Source of the DNA: Erythrobacter sp.
Lineage (GTDB): Bacteria; Pseudomonadota; Alphaproteobacteria; Sphingomonadales; Sphingomonadaceae
DNA: 64,000 bases
Assembly (NCBI GenBank): GCA_019739335.1
Contig: CP073261.1
Coordinates: 2,284,001-2,348,000 of the forward strand
Direction: 5' to 3'
A model generated the notes under the pieces. It was given only the letters and a program-made list of their open reading frames with translations, did not search any database and had not been told where the DNA came from. Below are positions 17,701 through 26,165 of this stretch, in pieces. How positions within the stretch are numbered: position 1 is the first letter of the stretch; the number at the start of each line of letters is the position of its first letter. The translations under genes and the position numbers were made by a program.

Positions 17701-18207
17701 CTACCGGTCGTCCATAGCGGCGAGTTCCTCGTCCACCATGACCGGCGCGGAGAAAGCAATGGTATCGCTGTTGCCGAATGTCAGGACAACGGGGATCGTT
17801 GCACCAGGAATCACTTCCGATCCATATTCGCTGAGCACGAGCAACTCCGCGTCAGGCCCCAACGTTAGGGTTTCACCCGGTCCGACCGCAACATTCCGGG
17901 CCTCCCGCGCTGCAGGGCCATCTATATCGGCCATCCGCGCGCGCACGGAATTGCCCACATCCACCCCGACGACCTGTACGCTGTTGGGGCCGAGATTTTC
18001 GATGTCGAAATAGATCGCCGCCGGTTGCCCCGCCTCTGGTGGCAGGACGATGCGGGCGTTCGAAACTGTCACCTCGGCGCCTGTTTCGGCAACAGGGCGA
18101 AGGTCTTCATCGGCATCGAAACCCTCGGTGCCCATCGCAATGAGGAAGATGATCGCCCCGGCCGCTACGACTATCGCGGCAAACGAAAGGATGACCTTTT
18201 TGCTCAT
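17701..18207 (-). CDS. PCu(A)C-like membrane-anchored protein lacking copper ligands
   Basis: A 168-residue protein with one N-terminal membrane helix (about 4-24) and a periplasmic domain resembling the copper chaperone PCu(A)C (DUF461). The resemblance covers an Ala-Ile-Tyr-Phe-Asp-Ile-Glu-Asn-Leu-Gly strand, a Val-Gly-Pro-Gly-Glu-Thr-Leu-x-Leu-Gly-Pro turn and an Ile-Pro-Val-Val-Leu-Thr-Phe strand. True members carry a His/Met copper site; here the positions after the two turns hold non-ligand residues and the domain has no His. It is the last gene of a four-gene minus-strand set (DUF2231, PQQ-like lipoprotein, SDR, this gene), 21 bp after the SDR. A structural rather than copper-delivery role is inferred. 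Confidence 0.6.
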   Translation of the reverse strand: MSKKVILSFAAIVVAAGAIIFLIAMGTEGFDADEDLRPVAETGAEVTVSNARIVLPPEAGQPAAIYFDIENLGPNSVQVVGVDVGNSVRARMADIDGPAAREARNVAVGPGETLTLGPDAELLVLSEYGSEVIPGATIPVVLTFGNSDTIAFSAPVMVDEELAAMDDR

Positions 18208-18228
18208 GGGAGTAACTCCGCCAAGGCT

Positions 18229-19248
18229 TTAGCTCCGCGACCGCGTGCCTGCCAAAGCCCATGCCCCGGCTGCTCCCAGTGTCGCTACTGCTCCCAATGT
18301 TGCCCACGTGTGTCGGCCTGCCATGGTGCTGACGCTGAAATTCCTGCCTTTCTGGCGTCCTTCCACTGATCCGTCATTGCCCTGCGGGGCCTCGAGATTG
18401 CCTTCTTGCTCGGGTACCCGCCGGTCCCTGTCCACCAGCTTGTCCGCCATGCTGGCGGCGATCTTGTCGAACAGGCGCGGAAAGGCGTGAAGGCCGAAGA
18501 TCTGGAGTTTGCCCGCCCCGCCGACGACGACGTTCCGGCGCTGGTGCTGCGCGGCATCCAGGATTGCGCGGGCCACCACTTCGGGGGCGTAGATGGGCTT
18601 GGGCAGGCGCGCTTGGTAACCGGTTGTATTGCGGGCATGCTGCGGGAACGGGGTGCCGATGGCGCTGGGCTGGATCAGCGTGACCGAGACGGGTTCCCGG
18701 TTCATCTGCAATTCGATGCGCAGGGAATCGGTGAATCCTTTCACCGCGTGTTTCGATGCGTTGTATGAGGCAAGGATCGGTCCAGGCAGGTCCGAATTGA
18801 TCGAGCCTACATTGATCAGCGCTCCCCCGCCCTGCCTGTCCTTGAGATGGCGCGCGGCGATCGTCGAACCGTGGACAACGCCCCAGTAGTTGGTTTCAAA
18901 CACAAGTCGATGATCTTCCAGGTCAAGATCGAGAGCCTGCGCGTAAACGCCGATTCCGGCGTTGTTGACCCAACTGTCGAATCCGCCGAAACGGGATATC
19001 GTCTCGTCGGCCAGCCGCTGCATATCTTCTTCGCGCGCAACGTCGGTAACGACGTAGTCCGCAATGCCGCCTTTGGTGCGAATTTCCGCGCATACCTGCT
19101 TCAACGCTGCCTCGTCACGCGCGGCAAGCATGACTTTGGCCCCTTGGGCAGCGGCCATTTGCGCAGTACACAGACCGTGGCCCGAGGTGGCCCCGGTAAT
19201 GACAATGACCTGTTCATTGATGGGCTTGAGGTGGATGGTGTTCTTCAT
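18229..19248 (-). CDS. SDR family oxidoreductase with C-terminal membrane segment
   Basis: A 339-residue classical short-chain dehydrogenase. The cofactor motif Thr-Gly-Ala-Thr-Ser-Gly-His-Gly lies near residue 18, Asn-Asn-Ala-Gly follows near residue 95, and the catalytic Tyr-Asn-Ala-Ser-Lys with its preceding Ser is intact. After the usual fold ends (about 250) there is a charged linker and a hydrophobic C-terminal helix (about 312-333), so the enzyme may be membrane-tethered. The start ATG at 19248 has a TAGGA site just upstream; the frame is open to 19350 but that lies inside the preceding gene. The stop is 4 bp past the upstream gene's end. Substrate unknown. Confidence 0.88.
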   Translation of the reverse strand: MKNTIHLKPINEQVIVITGATSGHGLCTAQMAAAQGAKVMLAARDEAALKQVCAEIRTKGGIADYVVTDVAREEDMQRLADETISRFGGFDSWVNNAGIGVYAQALDLDLEDHRLVFETNYWGVVHGSTIAARHLKDRQGGGALINVGSINSDLPGPILASYNASKHAVKGFTDSLRIELQMNREPVSVTLIQPSAIGTPFPQHARNTTGYQARLPKPIYAPEVVARAILDAAQHQRRNVVVGGAGKLQIFGLHAFPRLFDKIAASMADKLVDRDRRVPEQEGNLEAPQGNDGSVEGRQKGRNFSVSTMAGRHTWATLGAVATLGAAGAWALAGTRSRS

Positions 19249-19252
19249 ATTC

Positions 19253-20593
19253 CTACTCACTGGTTTCTGGTTCAGTTTCGCGTCCGGCGGGCGTCGGCCG
19301 GGGCGTGGTGGGAGCGATGCGCCAGACGGTGTTGGAAACGTCATCGGCAACCAGCAGCGCGCCGCGCTCTGCGTCGAATGTTACTCCGACAGGTCTGCCG
19401 CGCGCGTGGCCGTCCTCCAGGAATCCCGAAACGAATTCGATCGGATCGCCTGCCGGTCGCCCATTGCGGAACGGCACGAAGACGACATTGTACCCGGCAA
19501 GATCGGAACGGTTCCAGCTGCCATGCTGGCCGACGAATGCGCCTTCGGCAAAGCGTCCGCCAAACCCGCCATCGGTTGCAAACGACAGGCCAAGCGCGGC
19601 GACATGCGAGCCGAGCGCGTAATCGGGGGCAATGGCGCTGCGCACCAGATCGGGCCGCTGCGGACGGATGCGCGGATCAATGTTCTGGCCCCAGTAACTG
19701 TAGGGCCAGCCATAGAAACCGCCCTCCCGCACCGATGTCAGATAATCGGGCACCAGTTCCGGCCCCAGTTCGTCACGCTCGTTGACGACTGCCCACAGCC
19801 CGTTGGTCCAGGGGTTGAACGCCAGGTCGGTAGGATTGCGCAGGCCCGAAGCGAAGATGCGGCTCGCTCCGGTTTCAGGATCGATTTCCCAGATCACGGC
19901 CCGATCTTCTTCGACATCCATGCCCCGCTCGCCGACATTGCTGTTCGAGCCGATCCCGACATAGAGGCGCGAACCATCCGGACTCGCGGTCATCGCCTTG
20001 GTCCAGTGGTGATTGATACGTGCGGGCAGGGCGGTGACTTCCTCGCCGGGACTATCGATCCTTGTCGCGCCCTCGGTGTAGGGGAAGCGCATCAGGTTGC
20101 CCTGATTGGCGACGTAAAGATCGCTGCCGATCAGCGCGAGGCCATAGGGCGCGTCGAGCCCGTCGATGAGCACGGTTTGCAGGTCGGTCTGCCCGTCGCC
20201 ATCCTCATCGCGCAACAGGGTTATCCGGTCTCCGCCTTCGACTGAACTTTTCCCTTCACTCTTGATGAGCCCGGCGATGATGTCCTTCGGACGCAGCTGC
20301 GGCGCATTGCCGCCCGTACCTTCGGCAACCAGGATATCGCCATTGGGCAGGACGATGGTCTGGCGCGGAATCTTGAGATCCTCGGCGATTGCCGTGATGG
20401 TGAAGCCTTCAGGCACTGTAGGCAGATCGCCATCCCAGCCTTCCGGAGTCGCGATGTTCATCGCCGGCAAAAACGAATCCGCCTGGTCGGGAAGCGTGGG
20501 GCTGGCACCGGTCTGGTCCAGATTCTCGCTTTCAGGGGCGCAGGCTGCGAGGGCCAGGCAAAGTACGAGGCTAGTGGCGCGAAAATCCGTCAT
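19253..20593 (-). CDS. PQQ-dependent sugar dehydrogenase-like lipoprotein (L-sorbosone/GDH-type beta-propeller)
   Basis: A 446-residue protein with a lipobox (Leu-Ala-Ala-Cys, Cys18) and a six-bladed propeller like soluble glucose and L-sorbosone dehydrogenases. Recognisable are Leu-Pro-Asn-Gly-Asp-Ile-Leu-Val-Ala-Glu, Ala-Pro-Tyr-Gly-Leu-Ala, Gly-Leu-Arg-Asn-Pro-Thr-Asp-Leu-Ala-Phe, Gly-Trp-Pro-Tyr and Gly-Gln-His-Gly-Ser-Trp-Asn-Arg near residue 375. The start at 20593 overlaps the stop of the upstream DUF2231 gene (ATGA) and has GGGAGC before it. Family members oxidise sugars or sugar aldehydes with PQQ at the outer face of the membrane. The actual substrate is not evident. Confidence 0.85.
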   Translation of the reverse strand: MTDFRATSLVLCLALAACAPESENLDQTGASPTLPDQADSFLPAMNIATPEGWDGDLPTVPEGFTITAIAEDLKIPRQTIVLPNGDILVAEGTGGNAPQLRPKDIIAGLIKSEGKSSVEGGDRITLLRDEDGDGQTDLQTVLIDGLDAPYGLALIGSDLYVANQGNLMRFPYTEGATRIDSPGEEVTALPARINHHWTKAMTASPDGSRLYVGIGSNSNVGERGMDVEEDRAVIWEIDPETGASRIFASGLRNPTDLAFNPWTNGLWAVVNERDELGPELVPDYLTSVREGGFYGWPYSYWGQNIDPRIRPQRPDLVRSAIAPDYALGSHVAALGLSFATDGGFGGRFAEGAFVGQHGSWNRSDLAGYNVVFVPFRNGRPAGDPIEFVSGFLEDGHARGRPVGVTFDAERGALLVADDVSNTVWRIAPTTPRPTPAGRETEPETSE

Positions 20594-21054
20594 GGGCGAT
20601 GCTCCCGATGAGGCGCGGGCCAATGTCCCAGAAGCCCGATGAGCAACGCGATCACCGCGCAAAGGATCGAGAGGGCCAGGCCTAATGTGCCCACCGAATG
20701 CCAGCCGTCCTTTGCGTGCTGAAAGGCGTTGAGTACGCCGGCGACAAACAAGACTGCGACAAGACCTGTGTAAACAAGACCGCGGCCGCGCCGGTTTCGC
20801 AGGCGACCGAAAAACAGGCTGATAATTGCCCAGGCAAGCAGCAGTCCGGTGAAAACATCGGCCCCCGCAATCAGCCAGGAGGAAAAGTTGCTCCACTGGA
20901 TTTCTGCGGTGTTCAGATAGGCGATGTCTGAGACCAGTGCCGCCGGGAACAGCGCGACGGGGAAGGCCAGCAGAACACCGTGGATCGGGCCAAGGAATGG
21001 CGCTGGAGTGATAACTTCGTGCTGAATGACCGCTCTCCTGCCTGTCGCGTCCAA
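20590..21054 (-). CDS. DUF2231 family membrane protein
   Basis: An approximately 154-residue integral membrane protein with four hydrophobic helices. The first carries the DUF2231 signature Gly-Pro-Ile-His-Gly-Val-Leu-Leu-Ala-Phe-Pro-Val-Ala-Leu-Phe. The family is widespread and of unknown function; it often sits beside respiratory or c-type cytochrome genes. The start is uncertain: the TTG at 21054 follows an AAAGGGGGGA purine run very closely, while a better-spaced AGGAGA near 21030 is followed only by GTC/ATT codons. There is no ATG in frame before the first helix. It is translationally coupled to the downstream PQQ-like gene. Confidence 0.75.
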   Translation of the reverse strand: MDATGRRAVIQHEVITPAPFLGPIHGVLLAFPVALFPAALVSDIAYLNTAEIQWSNFSSWLIAGADVFTGLLLAWAIISLFFGRLRNRRGRGLVYTGLVAVLFVAGVLNAFQHAKDGWHSVGTLGLALSILCAVIALLIGLLGHWPAPHREHRP

Positions 21055-21208
21055 TCCCCCCTTTCGCTGTAATCAACGGCTGAGACGGCAAAGGTTCCGG
21101 ATTCCATCGGAGATTCGGGAAACTCCGGTGCCGGGGGTGCATTCTTGAATTTGATGGGGATGGGAGCGAATGGTTTGTGCGTTTGTCGGCTCAGCCGGGA
21201 GAATATCA

Positions 21209-21832
21209 ATGAACGACAGATCGACCGACCACCCGCCGCACTCGGTTTGCGACATCCTGAATACGTTGCGCAGCCTTGCAGACCGGCAGGACCGGGTCTC
21301 GATCGGGAATGTACTCGATGCCATCGGCCACAGGTCATACGGGCCTGCGCTGATGCTGCCCGCGCTGGTGGAGATCAGTCCGCTCGGCGGGATTCCGGGC
21401 CTGCCGACCTTCCTTGCGCTCATCGTTGCGATTACTGCTGCCCAGCTGCTGTGGGGCAAGGATCACCTGTGGTTGCCGCAATTTGTTCAGCGCCGCTCGG
21501 TTTCGGGCCGCAAGCTGCACAAGGCGGCCGATAAGCTCGACGGGCTCGCGCGGCATCTCGACAAGTGGTTTCACGGGCGAATGCCGCGCTTCGTCAAGCA
21601 GCCGTGGCCGCGCATTGCCGCGGGGATTGTCCTGCTGCTGTGCCTAACCGTGCCTCCGCTCGAATTCGTGCCTTTCGCCAGCAGCGCGCCGATGGCGGCC
21701 ATTCTGGCGATCGGGCTGGCGCTGCTGGTGCGCGATGGCCTGCTGTTGCTGCTTGCCGTGGGCCTGGGCCTCGCTTCCTTTGTTGCCGGAATTTCTTTCG
21801 CCAGTTCGAGCAGCCTGTTCGACGGAAGCTAG
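21209..21832 (+). CDS. ExoD family protein (exopolysaccharide synthesis-associated)
   Basis: A 207-residue membrane protein of the ExoD family, named after a Rhizobium gene affecting exopolysaccharide and alkaline tolerance. The characteristic Gly-Pro-Ala-Leu-Met-Leu-Pro-Ala-Leu-Val-Glu-Ile-Ser-Pro-Leu-Gly-Gly-Ile-Pro-Gly region is near residue 50, followed by three C-terminal hydrophobic helices. The ATG at 21209 is favoured over the one at 21170 because GGGAGA lies upstream at normal spacing and the longer N-terminus has no family character. The gene is monocistronic; it overlaps the cytochrome-oxidase-linked gene on the other strand by 4 bp. Confidence 0.85.
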   Translation: MNDRSTDHPPHSVCDILNTLRSLADRQDRVSIGNVLDAIGHRSYGPALMLPALVEISPLGGIPGLPTFLALIVAITAAQLLWGKDHLWLPQFVQRRSVSGRKLHKAADKLDGLARHLDKWFHGRMPRFVKQPWPRIAAGIVLLLCLTVPPLEFVPFASSAPMAAILAIGLALLVRDGLLLLLAVGLGLASFVAGISFASSSSLFDGS

Positions 21833-22113
21833 CCAAAGAGTGCGGGGAGCAGGTCGAATGCGATACCCGCCGCTGCAATCGCGATCCCGAGGCCGGGAAC
21901 CGACTTGACCGAATGTACCTCGCCGCGCTTCCAGAGCCAGACCAGCCCTGTCGCTGCGAGAATGGTCCCAAAGACGGCGATCCATCTTGCGAGCGGCAAG
22001 CCCGGGAAAATGCTGCTTGCTGCCCAGAGGAGCGAGAAATGCGCAGCCCAGACAGCAAGCGCGAGCGTAGGCGTAAGCAGATCGATGCTGTTGCGAAATT
22101 CGTTCCCGCTCAC
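21829..22113 (-). CDS. Small membrane protein at the end of the cytochrome oxidase operon
   Basis: A 94-residue protein with three hydrophobic helices, starting at a GTG (22113) that overlaps the oxidase subunit I stop as GTGA and has GGGAGAGG a few bases upstream. Small two- or three-helix proteins commonly follow oxidase structural genes and may be minor subunits or assembly helpers. No named family is recognised from the sequence. The helix containing Trp-Ala-Ala-His-Phe-Ser-Leu-Leu-Trp has a His that might face the membrane. Confidence 0.65.
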   Translation of the reverse strand: MSGNEFRNSIDLLTPTLALAVWAAHFSLLWAASSIFPGLPLARWIAVFGTILAATGLVWLWKRGEVHSVKSVPGLGIAIAAAGIAFDLLPALFG

Positions 22114-24704
22114 GCCACCTCTCCCGGGAACAGGCGCACTACCGTGACAATGGCAAGTCCCTGCACCGCGACGTAGGATATAAACCGGACGACAACATCC
22201 AGCGTGACGCTGTGCGGTGCAAGCAGCAATCCTCTGCCACTGCGAAAGCCGAGATACAGAGCCATGATCGTGGCAATGGCGACGGTGACAGCCTGGATCG
22301 ACAGCAGAGCGAAGACGGTTGCACCTTGCCCACTGGCGGTAGGCACCAGCCCAGCGCCGCTCCACCCGTTCCAGTCCCACCAGATCGCTGTTCCCAAAAG
22401 TGCTGCGGCAAAAGCGGAGGACAGCCAAGGAAGCTGGCCAGGAAACTCGCCCTCCGGCCTGGATGCCAGCGACCGGCGCGAAAACCAGGCTGCCGCCAGA
22501 GCGCCGAGCAGCAGGGCGGCGATCCCTGCGGTTTGCAAAAGTGGCGGCGCGTCGATCCACACCTCGGGATGGATGCCGTACAGATAGAGATAGCTGAACA
22601 GGCCCATGAAGGCGATCATGCCCATAACCACCATCAGCGCGTTCAATGCCCACCAGCTGTGGCTGGAAGATCCGGCGATAGCGACCGGCACCGTTATACC
22701 GGCACCGATATCCACCGTCTGTTGTGGGACTGGTCGGTCATTGTCCCAAACCCAGCGCAGGATGCACAGGATCGCTACCACTCCCCCGAGCATCGCGAAG
22801 GAATAGGCCTGAACGGTGAGCGACAGGAAGAACGCTGCAGTCGCAAACGACGCACCGACCGGCCAGGGTGAAGGTCCGGGGATCAGCTGCAGGTACTGGG
22901 GTTCTGCATTGATGGGGCTGGTGATGATCGTCTCCCGCCAACCGGTGGCGCTGTTGGGCAGGAAATACCGCCCCGCCTGCACGTCCTCGCCCAGTTCCGG
23001 ATCGTCCCACAGTGGCTCACGGCTGGTGACAAGCGGTTGGGAGCGGCTCGAATAAAGCCCCGCAGGCAGCCATTCGAGCGTGCCCGCGCCATAGACGTTG
23101 CCTGCCGATTTCTCGGCAGTGAAGCGGAAGTTTTTCGCCAGATCGAACAGGAACAGCGCGATCCCGGCCGCGATGACGAAGGCTCCGATCGTGGAAATCA
23201 GATTGACCAGATCGAGGTCACGCCCAGGAAGGTATGTATAGACCCGCCGCGGCATGCCGAGGAAACCCGTCAGGTGCATCGGCAGGAAAGTAATGTGGAC
23301 CCCGCTGAAAAACAGCGCGAACACCCATCGCCCGATGCGGTCGGACAGCGCGTTCTTGCTCGTCATCCCGGCCCAGTAGTAGAATGCGCCGAACAGCGGC
23401 ATCACCATGCCGCCGATCAGGACATAGTGCAGGTGCGCCACCACGAAATGGGTATCGTGCACCTGCCAGTCGAACGGCACCATGCCCAGCATCACTCCGG
23501 TCAGCCCGCCCATCGTGAAGGTGACAAGGCTGCCGATGACGAACAGGGCGGGCGCAGACCAGCGGATCTTGCCGCTCGCCAGAGTGGCAATCCAGCAGAA
23601 CACCTGGATGCCTGCCGGCAAGCTCACCGCCATGCTCGCGGCGCTGAAATAGCCGGTGGAAACGCGCGGCATTCCGGTAGCGAACATGTGGTGCGCCCAT
23701 ACGCCGAAGCTGATGAACCCGGTGGCGACAAGCGCCAGCACGTTGAGGCGATATCCAACCAGCGGGGTCCGGGCGATGGTGGCCACCATCATGCTCATCA
23801 TGCCCGCCGCCGGGATGAAGATGATGTAGACTTCGGGATGGCCGAAGAACCAGAACAGGTGCTGCCACAACAGCGGATCGCCGCCGCGCGTGGGATCGAA
23901 GAAGGGCCAGTTGAAGGCGCGTTCCAGTTCCAGCAGTGTTGTCGCCAGTATGATCGCCGGAAACGCCACGATGATCATCACGGCGAACACCAGCATCGCC
24001 CAGGCAAAGATCGGCATCCGGTCGAGAGTCATTCCCGGCGCGCGCGCGCGCAGGACGCCGACGATAATCTCGATCGCCCCGATAATCGCGCTGATCTCGA
24101 TAAACCCGATCCCGAGGAGGTAGAAATCGGTGTTGATGCCGGGGCTGAAGGCGATGGATGTCAGCGGCGGATACATGAACCACCCGCCATCGGGTGCAAG
24201 GCCCACGAATATCGAAGCGAAGAAGGACAGCCCGCCGACCAGGAACATCCAGAAGCCGAACGCGGCTGCACGCGGAAATGGAAGTTCCCGCGCGCCAAGC
24301 ATCTGCGGCAACAACAGCATTCCCGCTGCCTCCACTGCGGGCACGGCAAAGAGGAACATCATCATCGTGCCGTGCATGGTGAAGAACTGGTTGTAGGTTT
24401 CCACCGGCAGGAAATCCTGCAGCGGTGCGGCGAGTTGCACCCGCATTCCCAGGGCCAGCACCCCGGCGAGGAGGAAGAACAGGAAGCTCGTCGAAAGGTG
24501 GAAGAATCCGATGTAATTGTTGTTGACGACCTTGAACACGCCCCATCCCGTTGGCGCTTTCCAGATCCGTTCGAGCTCTTCCACTTCGCCTTCAGGGCGC
24601 GGGTGGTGCGTCGGGAACAGCCGGTAAAGATCGTGATCGAAACCGGTTTCGGACTTTCGCCCCGCCATCGCCTCGCGTGTCTCGTGCAGCGGGCCCTCGC
24701 TCAT
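22110..24704 (-). CDS. ctaD: Cytochrome c oxidase subunit I fused to subunit III (caa3 type)
   Basis: An 864-residue catalytic subunit. The first ~580 residues are subunit I: His111 (heme a), Phe-Gly-His289-Pro-Glu291-Val-Tyr293 with the CuB His, D-channel Glu and cross-linked Tyr of A-type enzymes, the His338-His339 pair and His-Leu-His424-426 for the hemes. The remaining ~280 residues carry further helices that resemble subunit III, giving the I-III fusion known from some caa3 oxidases. It reduces O2 to water using cytochrome c electrons and pumps protons. The start overlaps the subunit II stop by 4 bp; the frame is open for 79 codons upstream but lies inside subunit II. Confidence 0.9.
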   Translation of the reverse strand: MSEGPLHETREAMAGRKSETGFDHDLYRLFPTHHPRPEGEVEELERIWKAPTGWGVFKVVNNNYIGFFHLSTSFLFFLLAGVLALGMRVQLAAPLQDFLPVETYNQFFTMHGTMMMFLFAVPAVEAAGMLLLPQMLGARELPFPRAAAFGFWMFLVGGLSFFASIFVGLAPDGGWFMYPPLTSIAFSPGINTDFYLLGIGFIEISAIIGAIEIIVGVLRARAPGMTLDRMPIFAWAMLVFAVMIIVAFPAIILATTLLELERAFNWPFFDPTRGGDPLLWQHLFWFFGHPEVYIIFIPAAGMMSMMVATIARTPLVGYRLNVLALVATGFISFGVWAHHMFATGMPRVSTGYFSAASMAVSLPAGIQVFCWIATLASGKIRWSAPALFVIGSLVTFTMGGLTGVMLGMVPFDWQVHDTHFVVAHLHYVLIGGMVMPLFGAFYYWAGMTSKNALSDRIGRWVFALFFSGVHITFLPMHLTGFLGMPRRVYTYLPGRDLDLVNLISTIGAFVIAAGIALFLFDLAKNFRFTAEKSAGNVYGAGTLEWLPAGLYSSRSQPLVTSREPLWDDPELGEDVQAGRYFLPNSATGWRETIITSPINAEPQYLQLIPGPSPWPVGASFATAAFFLSLTVQAYSFAMLGGVVAILCILRWVWDNDRPVPQQTVDIGAGITVPVAIAGSSSHSWWALNALMVVMGMIAFMGLFSYLYLYGIHPEVWIDAPPLLQTAGIAALLLGALAAAWFSRRSLASRPEGEFPGQLPWLSSAFAAALLGTAIWWDWNGWSGAGLVPTASGQGATVFALLSIQAVTVAIATIMALYLGFRSGRGLLLAPHSVTLDVVVRFISYVAVQGLAIVTVVRLFPGEVA

Positions 24705-25726
24705 TTTTGCTGCTCGAGCCAGATGGCGATGGCTTCGAGTTCGTCGGCAGACAGCATGTCGTAATCGGGCATCCGGTTGCCCCGCTTGATCGACTGGCTG
24801 TTGCCGATCCAGCCCATCATCGTGCCGCGATTGTTGGGCAGGATTCCCGCTCCGAGCGAAAGACGGCTGCCGACATGGGTCAGGTCCGGCCCGGCAAGGC
24901 CGTTCGCCTCGGTTCCCCCCACGCGGTGGCAAGCGGCACACCCACTTTCCATGAACAGTGCGCGCCCGTCCCGTGCATTGCTATCGAGCGGTCGCGGAGC
25001 ATTGGCGGCCAGTACCGGCGTATCGCCCGGGACGTTCTGCTCCACGATCGCGGGCAGGCTGGCCGTCCGCTCTTCGCGCCACGCCTGCCAGGCCTCAGGC
25101 TCGTGAGCGACGGTGACGAATCCCATCAGCGCGTGGGGGCCGCCGCAGTATTCGGCGCATATCCCGCCGAACCGGCCAGCCCGGTCAGCCTGCACCAGCA
25201 GTTCGTTGACCCGACCCGGAATCATGTCTTCCTTGCCGGACAGGTGAGGCACCCAGAAGCTGTGGATCACGTCTTCACTGGCAAGCTCGATGACCACCCG
25301 CTCGCCCACCGGCAGGTGCAGTTCATTGGCGTCGCGCAGCACGACATTGCCTGCGCTGTCGAGATATTCGACCTCGAACCACCACATATGCCCGGTTACC
25401 CGGACCCGCATTTCCTCGCCCGATGGAGCCTTGGTCAGCGATGCGGTCAGCGAGAGGCCCCAGACCAGCAGCGCGGTCAGCACCACCCCCGGAAAGGCAA
25501 TTCCGCCGATCCAGACTGCCCGCTCGCCCCCCAGTCGGGCCTTCGTCCGCGCGGAGCCCCTGATGGCGAGGTATACGGCCGCCACCACGATTGCCGTGAC
25601 GAAAAAACCTAGTCCGAAGAGCACCCATGCGAGCGTCGTGACACTGTCTGCATAAGGCCCCGCCGGATCGAGCACCGGCGGCGGCCATCCCCACCAGGCG
25701 TCGAAGACGCTTTGTGGCTCAGTCAT
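24701..25726 (-). CDS. ctaC: Cytochrome c oxidase subunit II with C-terminal cytochrome c domain
   Basis: A 341-residue caa3-type subunit II. Two membrane helices (about 30-55 and 73-95) are followed by the CuA domain with His155, Cys190, Cys194, His198 and Met201, and a cytochrome c domain with Cys263-Ala-Ala-Cys-His267 and a later Met-Pro-Asp-Tyr segment providing the axial Met. It takes electrons directly through its own heme. No typical cleaved signal peptide is seen; the N-terminus is short. The start overlaps the end of the upstream cytochrome c gene by 8 bp. Confidence 0.93.
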   Translation of the reverse strand: MTEPQSVFDAWWGWPPPVLDPAGPYADSVTTLAWVLFGLGFFVTAIVVAAVYLAIRGSARTKARLGGERAVWIGGIAFPGVVLTALLVWGLSLTASLTKAPSGEEMRVRVTGHMWWFEVEYLDSAGNVVLRDANELHLPVGERVVIELASEDVIHSFWVPHLSGKEDMIPGRVNELLVQADRAGRFGGICAEYCGGPHALMGFVTVAHEPEAWQAWREERTASLPAIVEQNVPGDTPVLAANAPRPLDSNARDGRALFMESGCAACHRVGGTEANGLAGPDLTHVGSRLSLGAGILPNNRGTMMGWIGNSQSIKRGNRMPDYDMLSADELEAIAIWLEQQK

Positions 25727-26123
25727 CGTCAAGCCCGTGGAGATAGGCGGCGACATCGCGCGCTTCCGCTTCTGTCAACGGCATTGCGGGCATCGACGAG
25801 CCAGGCTTGGCGAGCGGCGCATTGCGCACGAATGCCGCAAGGTTTGCGGGTGTGTTCGGCAACTGGCCGGCAATCGGGCCGTAATCGTCGAAACCCTGCA
25901 AGGAAGGCCCGGTGCTTCCCTGCGGCCAATCGATACCGGGAATTTCATGACAGGCCGCGCAGCCAACTCGCTCGATTGCCAACCGGCCACGCTCAGCGTT
26001 TGCAGGATCGGGAATGTACCGCGATTCCGGCGGTGGCTTGCAGGCGTTCAGCCCGGCGCAAATCGCGATCACTGTTCCCACTGTCATGACGCGCCGAGGC
26101 CCATTGGCGAGAGTTCCCCTCAT
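25719..26123 (-). CDS. Monoheme cytochrome c lipoprotein
   Basis: A 134-residue class I cytochrome c. The N-terminus has a double Arg, a hydrophobic stretch and a lipobox-like Leu-Asn-Ala-Cys, so the protein is probably a membrane-anchored lipoprotein. One heme motif (Cys-Ala-Ala-Cys-His) lies at about residue 57, and a C-terminal Ser-Ser-Met-Pro-Ala-Met-Pro supplies the axial Met. The start at 26123 has GGAGG about 12 bases upstream; an internal ATG at 26087 is possible. It is the first gene of the cytochrome oxidase structural operon and likely donates electrons to subunit II. Its start lies 42 bp from the divergent diheme cytochrome start. Confidence 0.82.
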   Translation of the reverse strand: MRGTLANGPRRVMTVGTVIAICAGLNACKPPPESRYIPDPANAERGRLAIERVGCAACHEIPGIDWPQGSTGPSLQGFDDYGPIAGQLPNTPANLAAFVRNAPLAKPGSSMPAMPLTEAEARDVAAYLHGLDDD

Positions 26124-26165
26124 CTTGTCGGGAACCTCCGGCAAGCCGGGCAGGTTCCCAAATGG

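Noticed and set aside
20594..21142. A longer PQQ-like protein starting at 21142
   Set aside because: The added residues overlap the DUF2231 gene, and the ATG at 20593 starts a proper lipoprotein signal with its own ribosome site.
23037..24764. A 575-codon open frame on the plus strand
   Set aside because: It is antisense to cytochrome oxidase subunit I, and the product is a low-complexity mix of Asp, Glu, His, Gln and Arg, typical of a shadow frame.
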